Source: Bifidobacterium leontopitheci (GTDB lineage: Bacteria > Actinomycetota > Actinomycetes > Actinomycetales > Bifidobacteriaceae). From it: 64,000 nucleotides of DNA. The stretch spans positions 35,725 through 99,724 of the forward strand of contig NZ_WBVT01000008.1 of the NCBI RefSeq assembly GCF_009193355.1. The letters are read 5' to 3'. Shown in pieces: positions 17,033 to 25,324 of the stretch; within the stretch, counting starts at the first letter, position 1, and each line of letters opens with the position of its first letter. Below the pieces are notes generated by a model, which did no database searches, had not been told where the DNA came from, and saw only the letters and a program-made list of their open reading frames with translations. The position numbers and the translations under genes were made by a program.

Positions 17033-18091
17033 ATGCGCACGACAGGACACACGACCCCCACCACGAAGACCAAGACCCCCACCACGGCATCGCACGGCCA
17101 CACGCCAGGCCGGCAGGCGAACACCACCGTCGCCGGGCTGATCAGCCGACGCATGACCATCGCCATGGCCGTCGTCACCATCGTCGGCGGCATCCTCTTC
17201 GCCGCAGGCGTGCTCCTCGGCTCACGGCACGAGATCACCGAACGCGGCCTCGACCCCAACGCCATGAGCGTCACCGAACAATTCGGATCCGGCATGATGG
17301 TCATCGACACACGCAAAGCCATCGCGTTCACCCTCCTGTTCGTCGCCGGCGTGGTCGCCGCCGTCGCGATCATCGGCCACCACTACTCACGCAAGGAAGT
17401 CGCCCCACTCGAACACGCACTCGAACTGCAGAAGAACTTCGTCGCCGACGCCAGCCACGAACTGAAGACCCCGCTCGCCGTCATCGCCACACGCATCGAC
17501 CTCATCGACTTCCGCCGCACCCACCACCAGCCCATCGACACCGCACTCAACGACCTGCGCAGCGACGTCGACCGCATGAACGCCATCCTCACCGACCTGC
17601 TGTCCGCCGCACGCGGCGCCGTAAACACGCAGCCCGTGGCGCTCGGCAACGTCATCGCCCGCTCCGTGGACGCCGTCCGGCCGCTCGCCGAACGCTCCGA
17701 CGTCACCATCGACACACGCGTGGACGGCGAGGCACAGCAGTTCATCGTCCAAGGCAACGAAACCGGCCTGTCACGCTGCATGGTCGCCGTACTCGACAAC
17801 GCGATCGCGCACGCGCCGCAAGGCACCGCGGTGACCGTATCACTCGGATTCCTGCACCACGGCGAATCGGCGGCCATCAGGGTGAGCGACCACGGCCCCG
17901 GCATCGGCGAAGACCCGGAACGGCTGTTCCGCCGCTTCGCCCGCGATGACGACGGCACCGCCCACCAAGGCTACGGGCTGGGGCTGGCGCTCGCGCGCGA
18001 CGTGGCGGACCGGTACGGGGGCACGCTCGACGTGGAGTCGACCTCGCCGCAGGGCACGACGATGCGGCTCGTCCTGCCGCTGACGGCGTAG
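17033..18091 (+). CDS. sensor histidine kinase (partner of 16294-17001)
   Basis: A 352-residue kinase with a Thr/His-rich N-terminus of about 38 residues, membrane helix 1 (MAVVTIVGGILFAAGVLLG, 42-62), a short outer loop of about 40 residues and helix 2 (FTLLFVAGVVAAVAIIG). The HisKA box is DASHELKTPLAV, and the ATPase has N-box LDNAIAHAPQG, G1 DHGPGIGED and G2 GYGLGLALA. CAAAGGAGCG precedes the start. The very short outer loop suggests a signal sensed in or at the membrane. Confidence 0.9.
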   Translation: MRTTGHTTPTTKTKTPTTASHGHTPGRQANTTVAGLISRRMTIAMAVVTIVGGILFAAGVLLGSRHEITERGLDPNAMSVTEQFGSGMMVIDTRKAIAFTLLFVAGVVAAVAIIGHHYSRKEVAPLEHALELQKNFVADASHELKTPLAVIATRIDLIDFRRTHHQPIDTALNDLRSDVDRMNAILTDLLSAARGAVNTQPVALGNVIARSVDAVRPLAERSDVTIDTRVDGEAQQFIVQGNETGLSRCMVAVLDNAIAHAPQGTAVTVSLGFLHHGESAAIRVSDHGPGIGEDPERLFRRFARDDDGTAHQGYGLGLALARDVADRYGGTLDVESTSPQGTTMRLVLPLTA

Positions 18092-18217
18092 AACGTCGCC
18101 GCCCATGTCGCTTCACTGCGCGGGCGTCCGTCACAGCGGGTGTTCGCACGCTGTGACAGAAAGGGTCGGGACAGCAGGGGAGGACGGACGGTTAGCGGCG
18201 TCTAAGCGAAGCCATCG

Positions 18218-18223
18218 TACGGT
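18218..18223 (+). promoter_or_regulatory. -10 box TACGGT, leaderless-type
   Basis: TACGGT is separated by exactly seven bases from ATG 18231 and there is no Shine-Dalgarno sequence before the ATG. This decides the DedA start. Confidence 0.4.
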
Positions 18224-18230
18224 GGGGTGC

Positions 18231-18893
18231 ATGATCGAGAACATCACCGCATGCCCGGTCTCCACGGGCGGTTTCATCGGAGCCATGACCGACTGGCTCG
18301 TCGGTCTCATGTCCGTCATGGGCGGACTCGGCACGGGCGTCGCCGTGCTGCTGGAGAACCTGTTCCCGCCGATCCCCAGCGAGGTCATCCTGCCGCTGGC
18401 AGGGTTCACCGCGGCGCAGGGCCATATGACGTTGTTCGAGGCAATCGGCGGCGCGACCGTCGGCTCGGTGGTCGGCGCGCTCATGCTGTACGGCATCGCC
18501 TACGCAATCGGCGCGGGCCGCATGCGCCGCCTGTTCGACCGGATGCCGCTGACCGACGCCTCCGACATCGACAAGGCGAACGCCTGGTTCGCCCGGTATG
18601 GGCTGGTCTCCGTGTTCGTCGGCCGCGTCATCCCGATCGTCCGCTCGCTGATCTCCATCCCGGCCGGCATCGCGCGCACGAACCTCGCGAAGTTCACGCT
18701 GCTCACCGCCATCGGGTCGGCCGTCTGGAACACGATCCTCGTCATGGCAGGCTACCTGCTCGGCGCTCAATGGTGTTCCATCCTCGGCTTCCTCGACAGA
18801 TTCCAGTACGCGGTCGCCGCAATCGTCGTCGCCCTGGTCGTCTGGTACGTCGTCGTCAAGGTGCACGCACGCCTCGCCGTGAAGAACGCCTGA
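18231..18893 (+). CDS. DedA family membrane protein
   Basis: A 220-residue protein of the DedA/SNARE-associated family. Family marks are the re-entrant region LLENLFPPIPSEVILPLAGF (residue 42), FxxRYG as WFARYGLVSVFVGRVIPIVRS (in two parts near 120) and IPAGIARTNLAKF. Four to five membrane segments are visible. DedA proteins are thought to move lipids (undecaprenyl phosphate or phospholipid) across the membrane and support envelope homeostasis. The start is set by the TACGGT promoter. A terminator hairpin follows. Confidence 0.88.
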   Translation: MIENITACPVSTGGFIGAMTDWLVGLMSVMGGLGTGVAVLLENLFPPIPSEVILPLAGFTAAQGHMTLFEAIGGATVGSVVGALMLYGIAYAIGAGRMRRLFDRMPLTDASDIDKANAWFARYGLVSVFVGRVIPIVRSLISIPAGIARTNLAKFTLLTAIGSAVWNTILVMAGYLLGAQWCSILGFLDRFQYAVAAIVVALVVWYVVVKVHARLAVKNA

Positions 18894-18919
18894 CACAGCA
18901 TCCACGCACATCATCCGCA

Positions 18920-18955
18920 CCGCGGCGCGGGCCACCGGCAAGGCCCGCGCCGCGG
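18920..18955. terminator. GC-rich hairpin, 14-bp perfect arms
   Basis: CCGCGGCGCGGGCC (18920-18933) pairs with 18942-18955 across an 8-nt loop, just after the DedA gene. There is no T-tract. Confidence 0.6.
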
Positions 18956-19103
18956 CCGTCGTTTGCCAGCCGCGCACGTCACCGACGTGAACCATAACCC
19001 GCCGCATGTGAACCGAATGATGATACTCGTCGCAACACCGCACACCGGCCCCCGCCTACAGTGGTCGACGGAACCTACAGGAAAGCGAGAGGCGGCGCAC
19101 GGC

Positions 19104-20381
19104 ATGACGACACAGCAGACGACGACACAGCAGACGACGACGGCGACGCGGACGACGGCCCGGCGACAGGATTCGATCCTCAGCCGCGACGTCATCCTCA
19201 TCATGGCCGCCGCATTCTTCTACATGGGCAGTTCGATGCTCGTCACGCCGATCATCGTCGGCTATGCGCACCGGATCGGCGCCTCCGGCGAGCTGGCAGG
19301 CCTAATCGCCGGAGGCATGTACGTCGTCTCCCTGTTCTGCAGGCCCGTCGCCGGCAACCTCTCCGACACCATGCCCAAACGGCGGCTCGTCGGCATCGGA
19401 GCCGCATGCCTGATCGCCGCCAACGTCATGTACGCGCTGTCGCCGAACCCGGCCGTGCTGGCCGCCGCACGCGCGATCAACGGCGTCGGCTTCTCCTGCG
19501 TGTCCGTATGCCTAGCCACATGGATGGTGTCGCTGATCCCGCTGTCGCACGTCGGCAAGGCCATGGGCGTATACGGCACCGTCAACGCGCTCGCCATGGC
19601 CGTCGGCCCCGCGCTCGGCATCAAGGTCGAACAGACGTTCGGCTACCGCGGCTCGTTCATCGCCTCCACGGCGATGATGATCCTCATGGCCGTCTCGGTC
19701 ATGCTGGTACGCAACGGGGGAGACCCCCGCAAACCGCCCACGCACGGGACGCAGCCGGGCCACGCAGACGCAGGGCGGCTGCGCACGCTCCTCGACCACG
19801 TGGTCGCCGTGAACGTCATCCCCGTCGCAGTCGTATTCATGCTGTTCGCGATCCCCTACTGCGCCACGCAATCCTACATCGTCACCTATGTGCGCGTACG
19901 GCACCTCGCCGTCGAGGTCAGCCTCTTCTTCCCCCTCTACGCGGCCGCCTTGCTGGTGATGCGCATCGCCATGCGCAACCTGTTCGACCGGCTCTCCTTC
20001 GCCTGGTTCCTCACCGTCGGATCGCTCGCCATGGCGGCGACGATGGCGGCGCTCGCTCTCATGCGCGACGATTGGGGGATGCTCCTCGCCGCCATCCTCA
20101 TGGCGGCCTCATACGGCCTGATGAGCTCGGTGTCACAAGCCGCGGCGGTACGCATCGCAGGCCCCGGCCGCAGCGGACAGGCGAACGCCACCTACTATGT
20201 GGGCATCGACCTGGGCATGTCGCTGGGACCGATCATCGGCGGACTGCTATACGCCAGCCTGCCGGCGCAGTGGCTGTTCCCCACGTTGGCGGCATGCGTG
20301 CCGCTGGCCGTCGTCGTGTATCTGCTGTTCGGCAGGCGCGCGGAGCGGACGGCCGTCAGCGAGCCGGATTCGCGGCGATAG
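19104..20381 (+). CDS. MFS transporter (DHA1-like)
   Basis: A 425-residue 12-helix major facilitator. The first cytoplasmic loop motif reads GNLSDTMPKRRLVGIG, and motif C-like ARAINGVGFSCVSVCLATW is present. The N-terminus is a Thr/Gln tract encoded by tandem ACGACACAGCAG units (19108-19145). Substrate unknown; DHA1 proteins often export drugs or sugars. The start MTTQQTTTQQ is chosen because GAGAGGCGG lies about 12 bases upstream, but longer in-frame starts to 18963 exist. It stands alone between the DedA gene and a LysR remnant. Confidence 0.85.
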   Translation: MTTQQTTTQQTTTATRTTARRQDSILSRDVILIMAAAFFYMGSSMLVTPIIVGYAHRIGASGELAGLIAGGMYVVSLFCRPVAGNLSDTMPKRRLVGIGAACLIAANVMYALSPNPAVLAAARAINGVGFSCVSVCLATWMVSLIPLSHVGKAMGVYGTVNALAMAVGPALGIKVEQTFGYRGSFIASTAMMILMAVSVMLVRNGGDPRKPPTHGTQPGHADAGRLRTLLDHVVAVNVIPVAVVFMLFAIPYCATQSYIVTYVRVRHLAVEVSLFFPLYAAALLVMRIAMRNLFDRLSFAWFLTVGSLAMAATMAALALMRDDWGMLLAAILMAASYGLMSSVSQAAAVRIAGPGRSGQANATYYVGIDLGMSLGPIIGGLLYASLPAQWLFPTLAACVPLAVVVYLLFGRRAERTAVSEPDSRR

Positions 20382-20439
20382 GGGAGTGCGAACCGGCAGT
20401 CGCGGACGATGTGGCGTCGGACTGCGTGAGCGCGCTGTC

Positions 20440-20660
20440 CGGCGAGGTCGCCGAGCATGAGCAGCGCACGGTTGGCCAGGGGGTTCGTCAACGGCACCAG
20501 CTCGACGCGCAGGGGAGGACGGTGCACGGCCATGGCCGGCGCAAGCCTGGGCCACAGGTCCAGCAACCCCATGGCCGGGCGCAGCAGCGAGACGCCGAGC
20601 CGGATGCTCGCATCGCCGCCTTCCAGCCGGCGACAAACGGCAATTGCATGAACTTTCGGT
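20440..20660 (-). pseudogene. LysR regulator remnant (effector domain fragment)
   Basis: On the minus strand a short frame reads GGDASIRLGVSLLRPAMGLL then DLWPRLAPA and RPPLRVELVPL. This resembles the beginning of a LysR-type effector-binding domain. There is no helix-turn-helix part, and the frame runs on into unrelated sequence overlapping the MFS gene. It fills most of the 394-bp gap 20382-20775. I read it as a decayed regulator next to the DHA2 transporter; it could also be chance similarity. Confidence 0.4.
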
Positions 20661-20775
20661 TCACACACTATCAACCACAATCATTCATCAACCGCCATTT
20701 TCCGCCCGTCACCAAGAATAACATGTCTATAGCAGCAACCGATGCGACACATGATCCAATGTTCACTGGAGCAAT

Positions 20776-22221
20776 ATGACCGAATCCACACGCAAGACAC
20801 CCAACACGACGTCATCCAAAACAACGTCATCCAAAACAACGTCACCCAACACGGCCACGCCAGACCCCACGCATGGCCCCCACGCCGGCCGCCCGTCCGC
20901 CCTCCCCGCCACCATCGCGGCGGCGGTCGCCTCGTTTCTCGCCGGTATGGACGTGCTCATCGTCAACGTGGCACTGCCCACCATCGCCGACGAACTCGGG
21001 GGAGACATGGCGGTCCAGCAATGGGTGGTCGACGGCTACACACTGCTGTTCGCCGCACTGCTGCTGCTCGCCGGCAGCCTCGCCGACCGGTTCGGCGCCA
21101 AACGCATGTTCCTCGCCGGAGCGGCGTTGTTCGGCGCGGCCTCCCTGTTCTGCTCGCTCGCATGGTCGATGACCGCGCTCGTCGCCGGACGCTGCCTGCT
21201 CGGCGTCGCATCCGCGCTCATCCTGCCCGCATCGATGTCGCTGATCAACGAGGCGAACCCCGACCCACGCCGACGCGCATGGGCGCTCGCGCTGTGGGGT
21301 GCGGGCGGCGCTTCCGCGTCGGCCGTGGGGCCGTTGCTCGGCGGCCTGCTGACGCCGATCCATTGGAGTCTCGTGTTCGCGATCAACGTGCCGTTCTGTC
21401 TGCTGATCCTGGTGACGGCGCCGAAGATCGCCGCCTCGCCGTCACGCCCGGTCCGTTTCGACTGGCTGGGGCAGACGCTGGCGCTGGCCGGACTGACGGC
21501 ATTGGTCGCCGGCATCATCGAGGTGGGGTCGCTCGGCCCGTCGCATCCCGCCACCATCACGCTGATAGGCGTCGGACTGGTGGCGATCGCCGCGTTCGCG
21601 TATTCGCAGACGCGCGTCGCCGCCCCGATGATGCCGCTGGGCCTGTTCCGGGTTCGCGGCATGCAGGTGGCGTTGCAGATCGGGTTCATCATGATTTTCA
21701 ACTGGTATGGCATGGTGTTCATCTGCACGATGTTCCTGCAGAACGAGCTGGGCATGGCGCCCTTCGCCGCCGGGCTCGTGTTCGTGCAGTCCGCGTTCGT
21801 CACCATCGTCGGCAATCTGCTGGGCGGCCGGATCATCACCGCTCACGGCTCGAAGTTCTCCATCACGCTTGGACTGTCGATCATGATCGTCGGGTTCATG
21901 ATCGAGTTCCTTGCGCCGCAGCCGATCCCCGTATGGGTGATTGCCACCGGATTGAGCGTCGTCGGCTTCGGCGCGGCGGTCACCACGCCTGCAGCAGCCG
22001 GAGTGGTGCTCGCCAGCGTGGACCCGTCGCAGACGGGCATCGCGTCCGCCATGTTCAATACGTTCCGGCAGGTCGGCGGGGCGATCGGCGTGGCCGCGTT
22101 CGGCGTCGTCGCCACGTTCCTGCCGTCGCTCGACGTGACGTTGCGGGTCGTGTTCGCCGCATCGGCGCTGCTGCTCGTCTACGTGCTGGCGTTCGAACTG
22201 CTACGCTGGCGCGGGCGCTGA
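20776..22221 (+). CDS. DHA2-family MFS multidrug transporter (EmrB/QacA-like)
   Basis: A 481-residue transporter with 14 helices expected for DHA2. Seen: FLAGMDVLIVNVALPTIADE (motif D1, residue 54), QQWVVDGYTLLFAALLLLAG, motif A GSLADRFGAKRMFL and motif C-like ALWGAGGASASAVGPLLGG. Such pumps export cationic drugs in exchange for protons. TGGAG precedes the ATG. The N-terminal tail is encoded by three 15-bp tandem units (ACGTCATCCAAAACA, 20811-20850), giving a Thr/Ser/Lys repeat. The LysR remnant upstream may be its lost regulator. Confidence 0.88.
   Translation: MTESTRKTPNTTSSKTTSSKTTSPNTATPDPTHGPHAGRPSALPATIAAAVASFLAGMDVLIVNVALPTIADELGGDMAVQQWVVDGYTLLFAALLLLAGSLADRFGAKRMFLAGAALFGAASLFCSLAWSMTALVAGRCLLGVASALILPASMSLINEANPDPRRRAWALALWGAGGASASAVGPLLGGLLTPIHWSLVFAINVPFCLLILVTAPKIAASPSRPVRFDWLGQTLALAGLTALVAGIIEVGSLGPSHPATITLIGVGLVAIAAFAYSQTRVAAPMMPLGLFRVRGMQVALQIGFIMIFNWYGMVFICTMFLQNELGMAPFAAGLVFVQSAFVTIVGNLLGGRIITAHGSKFSITLGLSIMIVGFMIEFLAPQPIPVWVIATGLSVVGFGAAVTTPAAAGVVLASVDPSQTGIASAMFNTFRQVGGAIGVAAFGVVATFLPSLDVTLRVVFAASALLLVYVLAFELLRWRGR
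20811..20850 (+). repeat. 15-bp tandem repeat, about 2.7 units, in coding sequence
   Basis: Units of ACGTCATCCAAAACA (last one partial, with CATCC changed to CACCC) encode TSSKT repeats near the N-terminus of the DHA2 transporter. Units are a multiple of three, so copy-number change would not break the frame. Confidence 0.7.
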
Positions 22222-22233
22222 CGGCAGCGACGG

Positions 22234-22836
22234 CTAGGCGCCCTTGCCGTCGACCATCTCCACCAGCCGGCGTGGCGTGGCGCACAGTTCGGGGAAATGG
22301 TCGATGAGCCGCTTGTCGGACGTCGCCAGATAGTCGCTGCCCGACCGCAGTGCGGCCGCGACGATAAGGTCGTCCTCGAAGTCATCATGCCGGTTGCGCA
22401 GCGAAAAAGCCTGATCACAGGTCTCCTGGTCGATGGCGACGATGTCGCACAGTGCGCGCGTCTGTTCGACGCAATGCCAAGGCATCCGTCGGATGAGGCA
22501 TCGTATGGTCTCGCGTTCGAGCGGCGAACGCTCCGCACCGTCTCGGGACGACGCATCCGCCTGTTCCGCACGGCCCTTGGCCGCAAGCTCACGGCGCAGG
22601 GTCGCCTCGGCGACGTATGCGATGTCCTTGAGCGTCGTGGCGGCGCATCGCAATGGGATGTCGTGACGGACGCAGGTTTTCAACAGCGCCGTCGCCGCTC
22701 CGGATTCGCCATCACGCTGCATGAGATGGTCCAACAGCACGTTGGTGTCAAGAAAGACGCTGGTTGGCAGGTTCCGCAACGGATGATGCGCGAGCGGCCG
22801 GGATAAGCGTTGCGCCGGGGGAATGGACTGCATCAT
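22234..22836 (-). CDS. PIN-domain toxin (putative RNase)
   Basis: A 200-residue PIN protein. Acidic residues expected for Mg-dependent RNase activity are visible: Asp30 in SVFLDTNVLLDHL, the DFEDDLIVAAAL motif near 150, and the SDYLATSDKRLI end motif. It is somewhat longer than typical VapC (about 130-140), with an insert around residues 75-110. It overlaps the antitoxin gene by ATGA at 22833-22836, the usual toxin-second arrangement. Target RNA unknown. Confidence 0.85.
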   Translation of the reverse strand: MMQSIPPAQRLSRPLAHHPLRNLPTSVFLDTNVLLDHLMQRDGESGAATALLKTCVRHDIPLRCAATTLKDIAYVAEATLRRELAAKGRAEQADASSRDGAERSPLERETIRCLIRRMPWHCVEQTRALCDIVAIDQETCDQAFSLRNRHDDFEDDLIVAAALRSGSDYLATSDKRLIDHFPELCATPRRLVEMVDGKGA

Positions 22837-23243
22837 TCGCTCCGCTCCATGGTGAGATATTCGTCGAGCAACTGGTCATACATGAGTTCTCGCCGCCGCT
22901 TCGGCTCCGCATCCTCCACCGACGTCCATGCGTCATCAGGATGTTGCACCAGACCCGATGCGGCGAGCTCGCGCCACACGTAGCCTGCAGAATCCTCAAT
23001 GACCGCCATGTTGCGCCGTTGCCGATCTTCCCGCTCGCGCTCCTCGATGCCGGTCTCCAGCCTCGGGATCTCCCGGCGGTCAGCGATATACGTCCAGACC
23101 GACCGGATCATGTCGCTTGCCGACACTCCATTGCGGCTCAGTATGTCGTCGACGTCGGTCTTCAACTTGGCGTCAATGCGCACGTTCAGCTGCGTCATCG
23201 CCGCCGATGCATGCGACGCCTTGTGCACCACGCTCGTCATCAT
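22833..23243 (-). CDS. RelB/DinJ-type antitoxin
   Basis: A 136-residue protein. The DinJ/RelB-like core TQLNVRIDAKLKTDVDDILS (residues 17-36) begins a ribbon-helix-helix DNA-binding domain, followed by SASDMIRSVWTYI. An acidic C-terminus (about 70-136, DEYLTMERSE at the end) should wrap the toxin. Two ATGs are adjacent at 23243 and 23240 with AAGGGGGG directly before; the in-frame ATG at 23198 is the more usual DinJ start and is an alternative. It pairs with a PIN toxin instead of the RelE/YafQ toxin seen with classical DinJ. Confidence 0.8.
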   Translation of the reverse strand: MMTSVVHKASHASAAMTQLNVRIDAKLKTDVDDILSRNGVSASDMIRSVWTYIADRREIPRLETGIEEREREDRQRRNMAVIEDSAGYVWRELAASGLVQHPDDAWTSVEDAEPKRRRELMYDQLLDEYLTMERSE

Positions 23244-23260
23244 CCCCCCTTTGTCTCAGT

Positions 23261-23301
23261 GACGATACGGTCTGCTATACAGTATAGCAGACCGTATCGT
23301 C
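23261..23301. promoter_or_regulatory. 41-bp perfect palindrome, operator/promoter of the toxin-antitoxin pair
   Basis: GACGATACGGTCTGCTATAC (23261-23280) is followed by one base and then its exact reverse complement (23282-23301). The centre carries TATACT/TATAG on both strands, matching a -10 box for the leftward antitoxin transcript. It begins 18 bp upstream of the antitoxin start. A ribbon-helix-helix antitoxin is expected to bind such a site and repress its own operon. Confidence 0.75.
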
Positions 23302-23315
23302 GTAGGGCGTGACGC

Positions 23316-23687
23316 TCACATCATGACAAACACGAGCAGGATAGGGGCGAGGACGAACAGCGATACGGCGCCGAACACGGTCAGCAGCCAGCCGCCGACG
23401 CCCGCGCCGGACCGTTTGACCTGAGCGAACGCCCGCCGGGGGTTGGCAGGGTCGTAGAACACGGTCATGGGACTGCTGAGCGGCCATAAACGGCCAGCGC
23501 CGGCACGATAGTGGATGATGCGCCCCTTGCCTTTCATGCGGAGCCGGACCGACGGCCATGTCCATGACGTTTCTATGGTACGCTTCCGCATGGCGCCGAA
23601 GCGCGCAGGATATCTGCCGATGCAACGCATGGCGTCGAGCAGCGCCGTCAGGACGACACCGGGCCAAGGAACCAGAACAGACAACAA
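23316..23687 (-). CDS. DUF3592-like small membrane protein, possibly truncated
   Basis: A 123-residue frame with PMTVFYDPANPRRAFAQVKR near residue 73, close to the conserved V-x-YDPxNP motif of DUF3592 proteins, and one C-terminal membrane helix (GGWLLTVFGAVSLFVLAPIL). DUF3592 proteins usually have an N-terminal helix too; here the N-terminus (VLVPWPGVVLTALLDAM) is only weakly hydrophobic. The 5' part overlaps the leader region of the divergent MFS gene, so the true start may be later. Function unknown. Confidence 0.5.
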   Translation of the reverse strand: MLSVLVPWPGVVLTALLDAMRCIGRYPARFGAMRKRTIETSWTWPSVRLRMKGKGRIIHYRAGAGRLWPLSSPMTVFYDPANPRRAFAQVKRSGAGVGGWLLTVFGAVSLFVLAPILLVFVMM

Positions 23688-23697
23688 AGGATCGCCT

Positions 23698-25041
23698 ATG
23701 CCACAAACCCATCCATCCGCACCATCATCAGTTCAGGACAAAGAACCGCGAGGACGCGGCTGGAAAGGCCGCATCGCACTGCTGCTTGTCGGCCAGGCGT
23801 TCTCCCTGCTCGGATCGACCGTCGTCCAATACGCGATCTGGTGGTGGATTGTCATGCAGGAGAAAAGCGGATGGTCCATGCTGCTCGCCACCCTGTTCGG
23901 CGTGGTTCCGCAGGCCGTCATGTCGATCTTCGGCGGCCCCATGGCCGACCGGTACAATCGCAAGGCCCTGATCATACTGCCGGATCTCATCATCGCAGTG
24001 GCCACCGTGCTGCTGTCCGTCGCCTTCGCGACCGGCTGGGCGAGCCTGTCGCTGATTTTCGTGGCACTGCTCATTCGCTCGGCCGGAGCCGGCGTGCAAG
24101 TGCCCGCCGTACAGTCGTTCATCCCAGACATCGCACCGGAGAAGGGGCTTCTGCGGGTCAACTCGATCTACGGCGTCATCGACTCGGCCAACCGCATCGC
24201 CGCGCCCGCCATCGCCGCCGTGCTCGTCAACGTGATGCCGTTGTGGTCGATCCTGCTCATCGACGTGATGACCGCGGTGATCGGCGTCGGCTTCGTCATG
24301 CCGATCCGCGTGCCGAAAACGACGGCGAGCGGCTCGGTTCAACCGAAAGCAGGCACGGAAACGCGTGGGGGAGCCGGTCCGATCGCGATTCTGCGCCGCA
24401 CCTTCGTCGACCTCAAGGCCGGATTCGCCTATGCGATGGGAAGCCCGTACCTCAAGGGCGCGATTCTGGGCGACGGCCTGACATGCTTCGTGGCCGTGGC
24501 GCCGATGAACCTCACGCTGTTGCTCATGACCCGCGAATACGAGGGCATCGACCTGAACCTCGGCTTCGTGAACCTCACCACCGCGTCCGACAAGCTCGCC
24601 GCCAACGAGCTGGGCCTGAGCGTCGGCATGCTGCTCGGCGGCGCGCTCATGACCACGATCGGCGCGAAAGCCCTGCGCGGCCGCCTCGCGCAGATGCGCA
24701 TGATCGCGTTCGGCATCGCGATGGTGGGCGTCACCGTCGTCGGCATGGGTCTCGCGCCCAATCTGCTCGCGTATCTCATCATCGACGTGCTCAACGGTAT
24801 GGCGTCGGCGGCCTGCGTCGGTCCGATGCGCACGATCATGCAGTCCGAATCCGACGAGTCGATGACCGGCCGTGTGTTCGGACTCGACACCACGCTGTCC
24901 ACGTTCGGCATGCCATTGGGCATGCTGATCTTCGCGCCGCTCGCCGATATGATCCCGATCATGTGGGTGTTCGTCGCCGGCGGCCTGCTGACGCTTCCCG
25001 TCGCCTGGTATGTGTTTGCGCTGTCGCGAAGCCGTCGTTGA
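23698..25041 (+). CDS. MFS exporter, tandem copy 1
   Basis: A 447-residue transporter. Marks: LLLVGQAFSLLGSTVVQYAI (residue 25), FGGPMADRYNRKALII (motif A) and a long central loop near residue 215. It belongs to the MFS_3/DHA3-like group that includes macrolide exporters (Mef/Cmr-like). The start follows AAAGGATCGCC. An upstream in-frame ATG at 23591 lies five bases after TACGCT and could give an N-terminally longer leaderless form. It is clearly paralogous to the gene at 25325-26665 (same length, near-identical motifs). Confidence 0.88.
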   Translation: MPQTHPSAPSSVQDKEPRGRGWKGRIALLLVGQAFSLLGSTVVQYAIWWWIVMQEKSGWSMLLATLFGVVPQAVMSIFGGPMADRYNRKALIILPDLIIAVATVLLSVAFATGWASLSLIFVALLIRSAGAGVQVPAVQSFIPDIAPEKGLLRVNSIYGVIDSANRIAAPAIAAVLVNVMPLWSILLIDVMTAVIGVGFVMPIRVPKTTASGSVQPKAGTETRGGAGPIAILRRTFVDLKAGFAYAMGSPYLKGAILGDGLTCFVAVAPMNLTLLLMTREYEGIDLNLGFVNLTTASDKLAANELGLSVGMLLGGALMTTIGAKALRGRLAQMRMIAFGIAMVGVTVVGMGLAPNLLAYLIIDVLNGMASAACVGPMRTIMQSESDESMTGRVFGLDTTLSTFGMPLGMLIFAPLADMIPIMWVFVAGGLLTLPVAWYVFALSRSRR

Positions 25042-25106
25042 TGGAAGGCGCCGGTTTCCCGGTACAGACAGCGGACGATGGCGGCACCTATGCACCGCCG
25101 CTGTGA

Positions 25107-25112
25107 TACGCT
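25107..25112 (+). promoter_or_regulatory. -10 box TACGCT before leader peptide
   Basis: TACGCT ends exactly seven bases before the leader-peptide ATG at 25120, giving a leaderless transcript. The same hexamer stands before an ATG (23591) upstream of MFS copy 1. Confidence 0.45.
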
Positions 25113-25119
25113 TCATGCC

Positions 25120-25185
25120 ATGTGTTCATCCTGCATGATGCCGGGCCAATGCCCGCAGACCGGCGGGCTGCCCGGCCGGCGTTAG
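25120..25185 (+). CDS. 21-codon leader peptide upstream of MFS copy 2
   Basis: A short frame, ATG to TAG, encodes 21 residues: MCSSCMMPGQ then CPQTGGLPGRR. It begins at a leaderless-type promoter, holds three cysteines and several proline/glycine codons, and ends at the first arm of a stable hairpin. It lies 140 bases before the MFS start. Leader peptides of this kind control drug-pump and methylase genes by ribosome stalling in other bacteria. Coding status rests on promoter position and context alone. Confidence 0.45.
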   Translation: MCSSCMMPGQCPQTGGLPGRR

Positions 25186-25275
25186 GCGGCGCCGTACTCC
25201 GAAAGGCAAGGCGCCGCCGTCTTCGCGACCATCATGCCACTTCCGTATGCCCCGCACCCGCGAAGGGCCCGGCAT
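25138..25275 (+). promoter_or_regulatory. candidate attenuator: competing RNA hairpins
   Basis: Two pairings can be drawn. Local: GGCGGCGCC (25185-25193) with GGCGCCGCC (25210-25218), 9 bp, directly after the leader stop. Long range: ATGCCGGGCC (25138-25147, inside the leader frame) with GGCCCGGCAT (25266-25275), 10 bp. A ribosome stalled in the leader would cover the first strand of the long-range pair. No T-tract follows, so control of translation or of Rho access is more likely than intrinsic termination. Confidence 0.45.
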
Positions 25276-25324
25276 AAGCCTGCCCAGCCATCCATACGGA
25301 CAGCAGAAAGCAAGAACACCGTAC

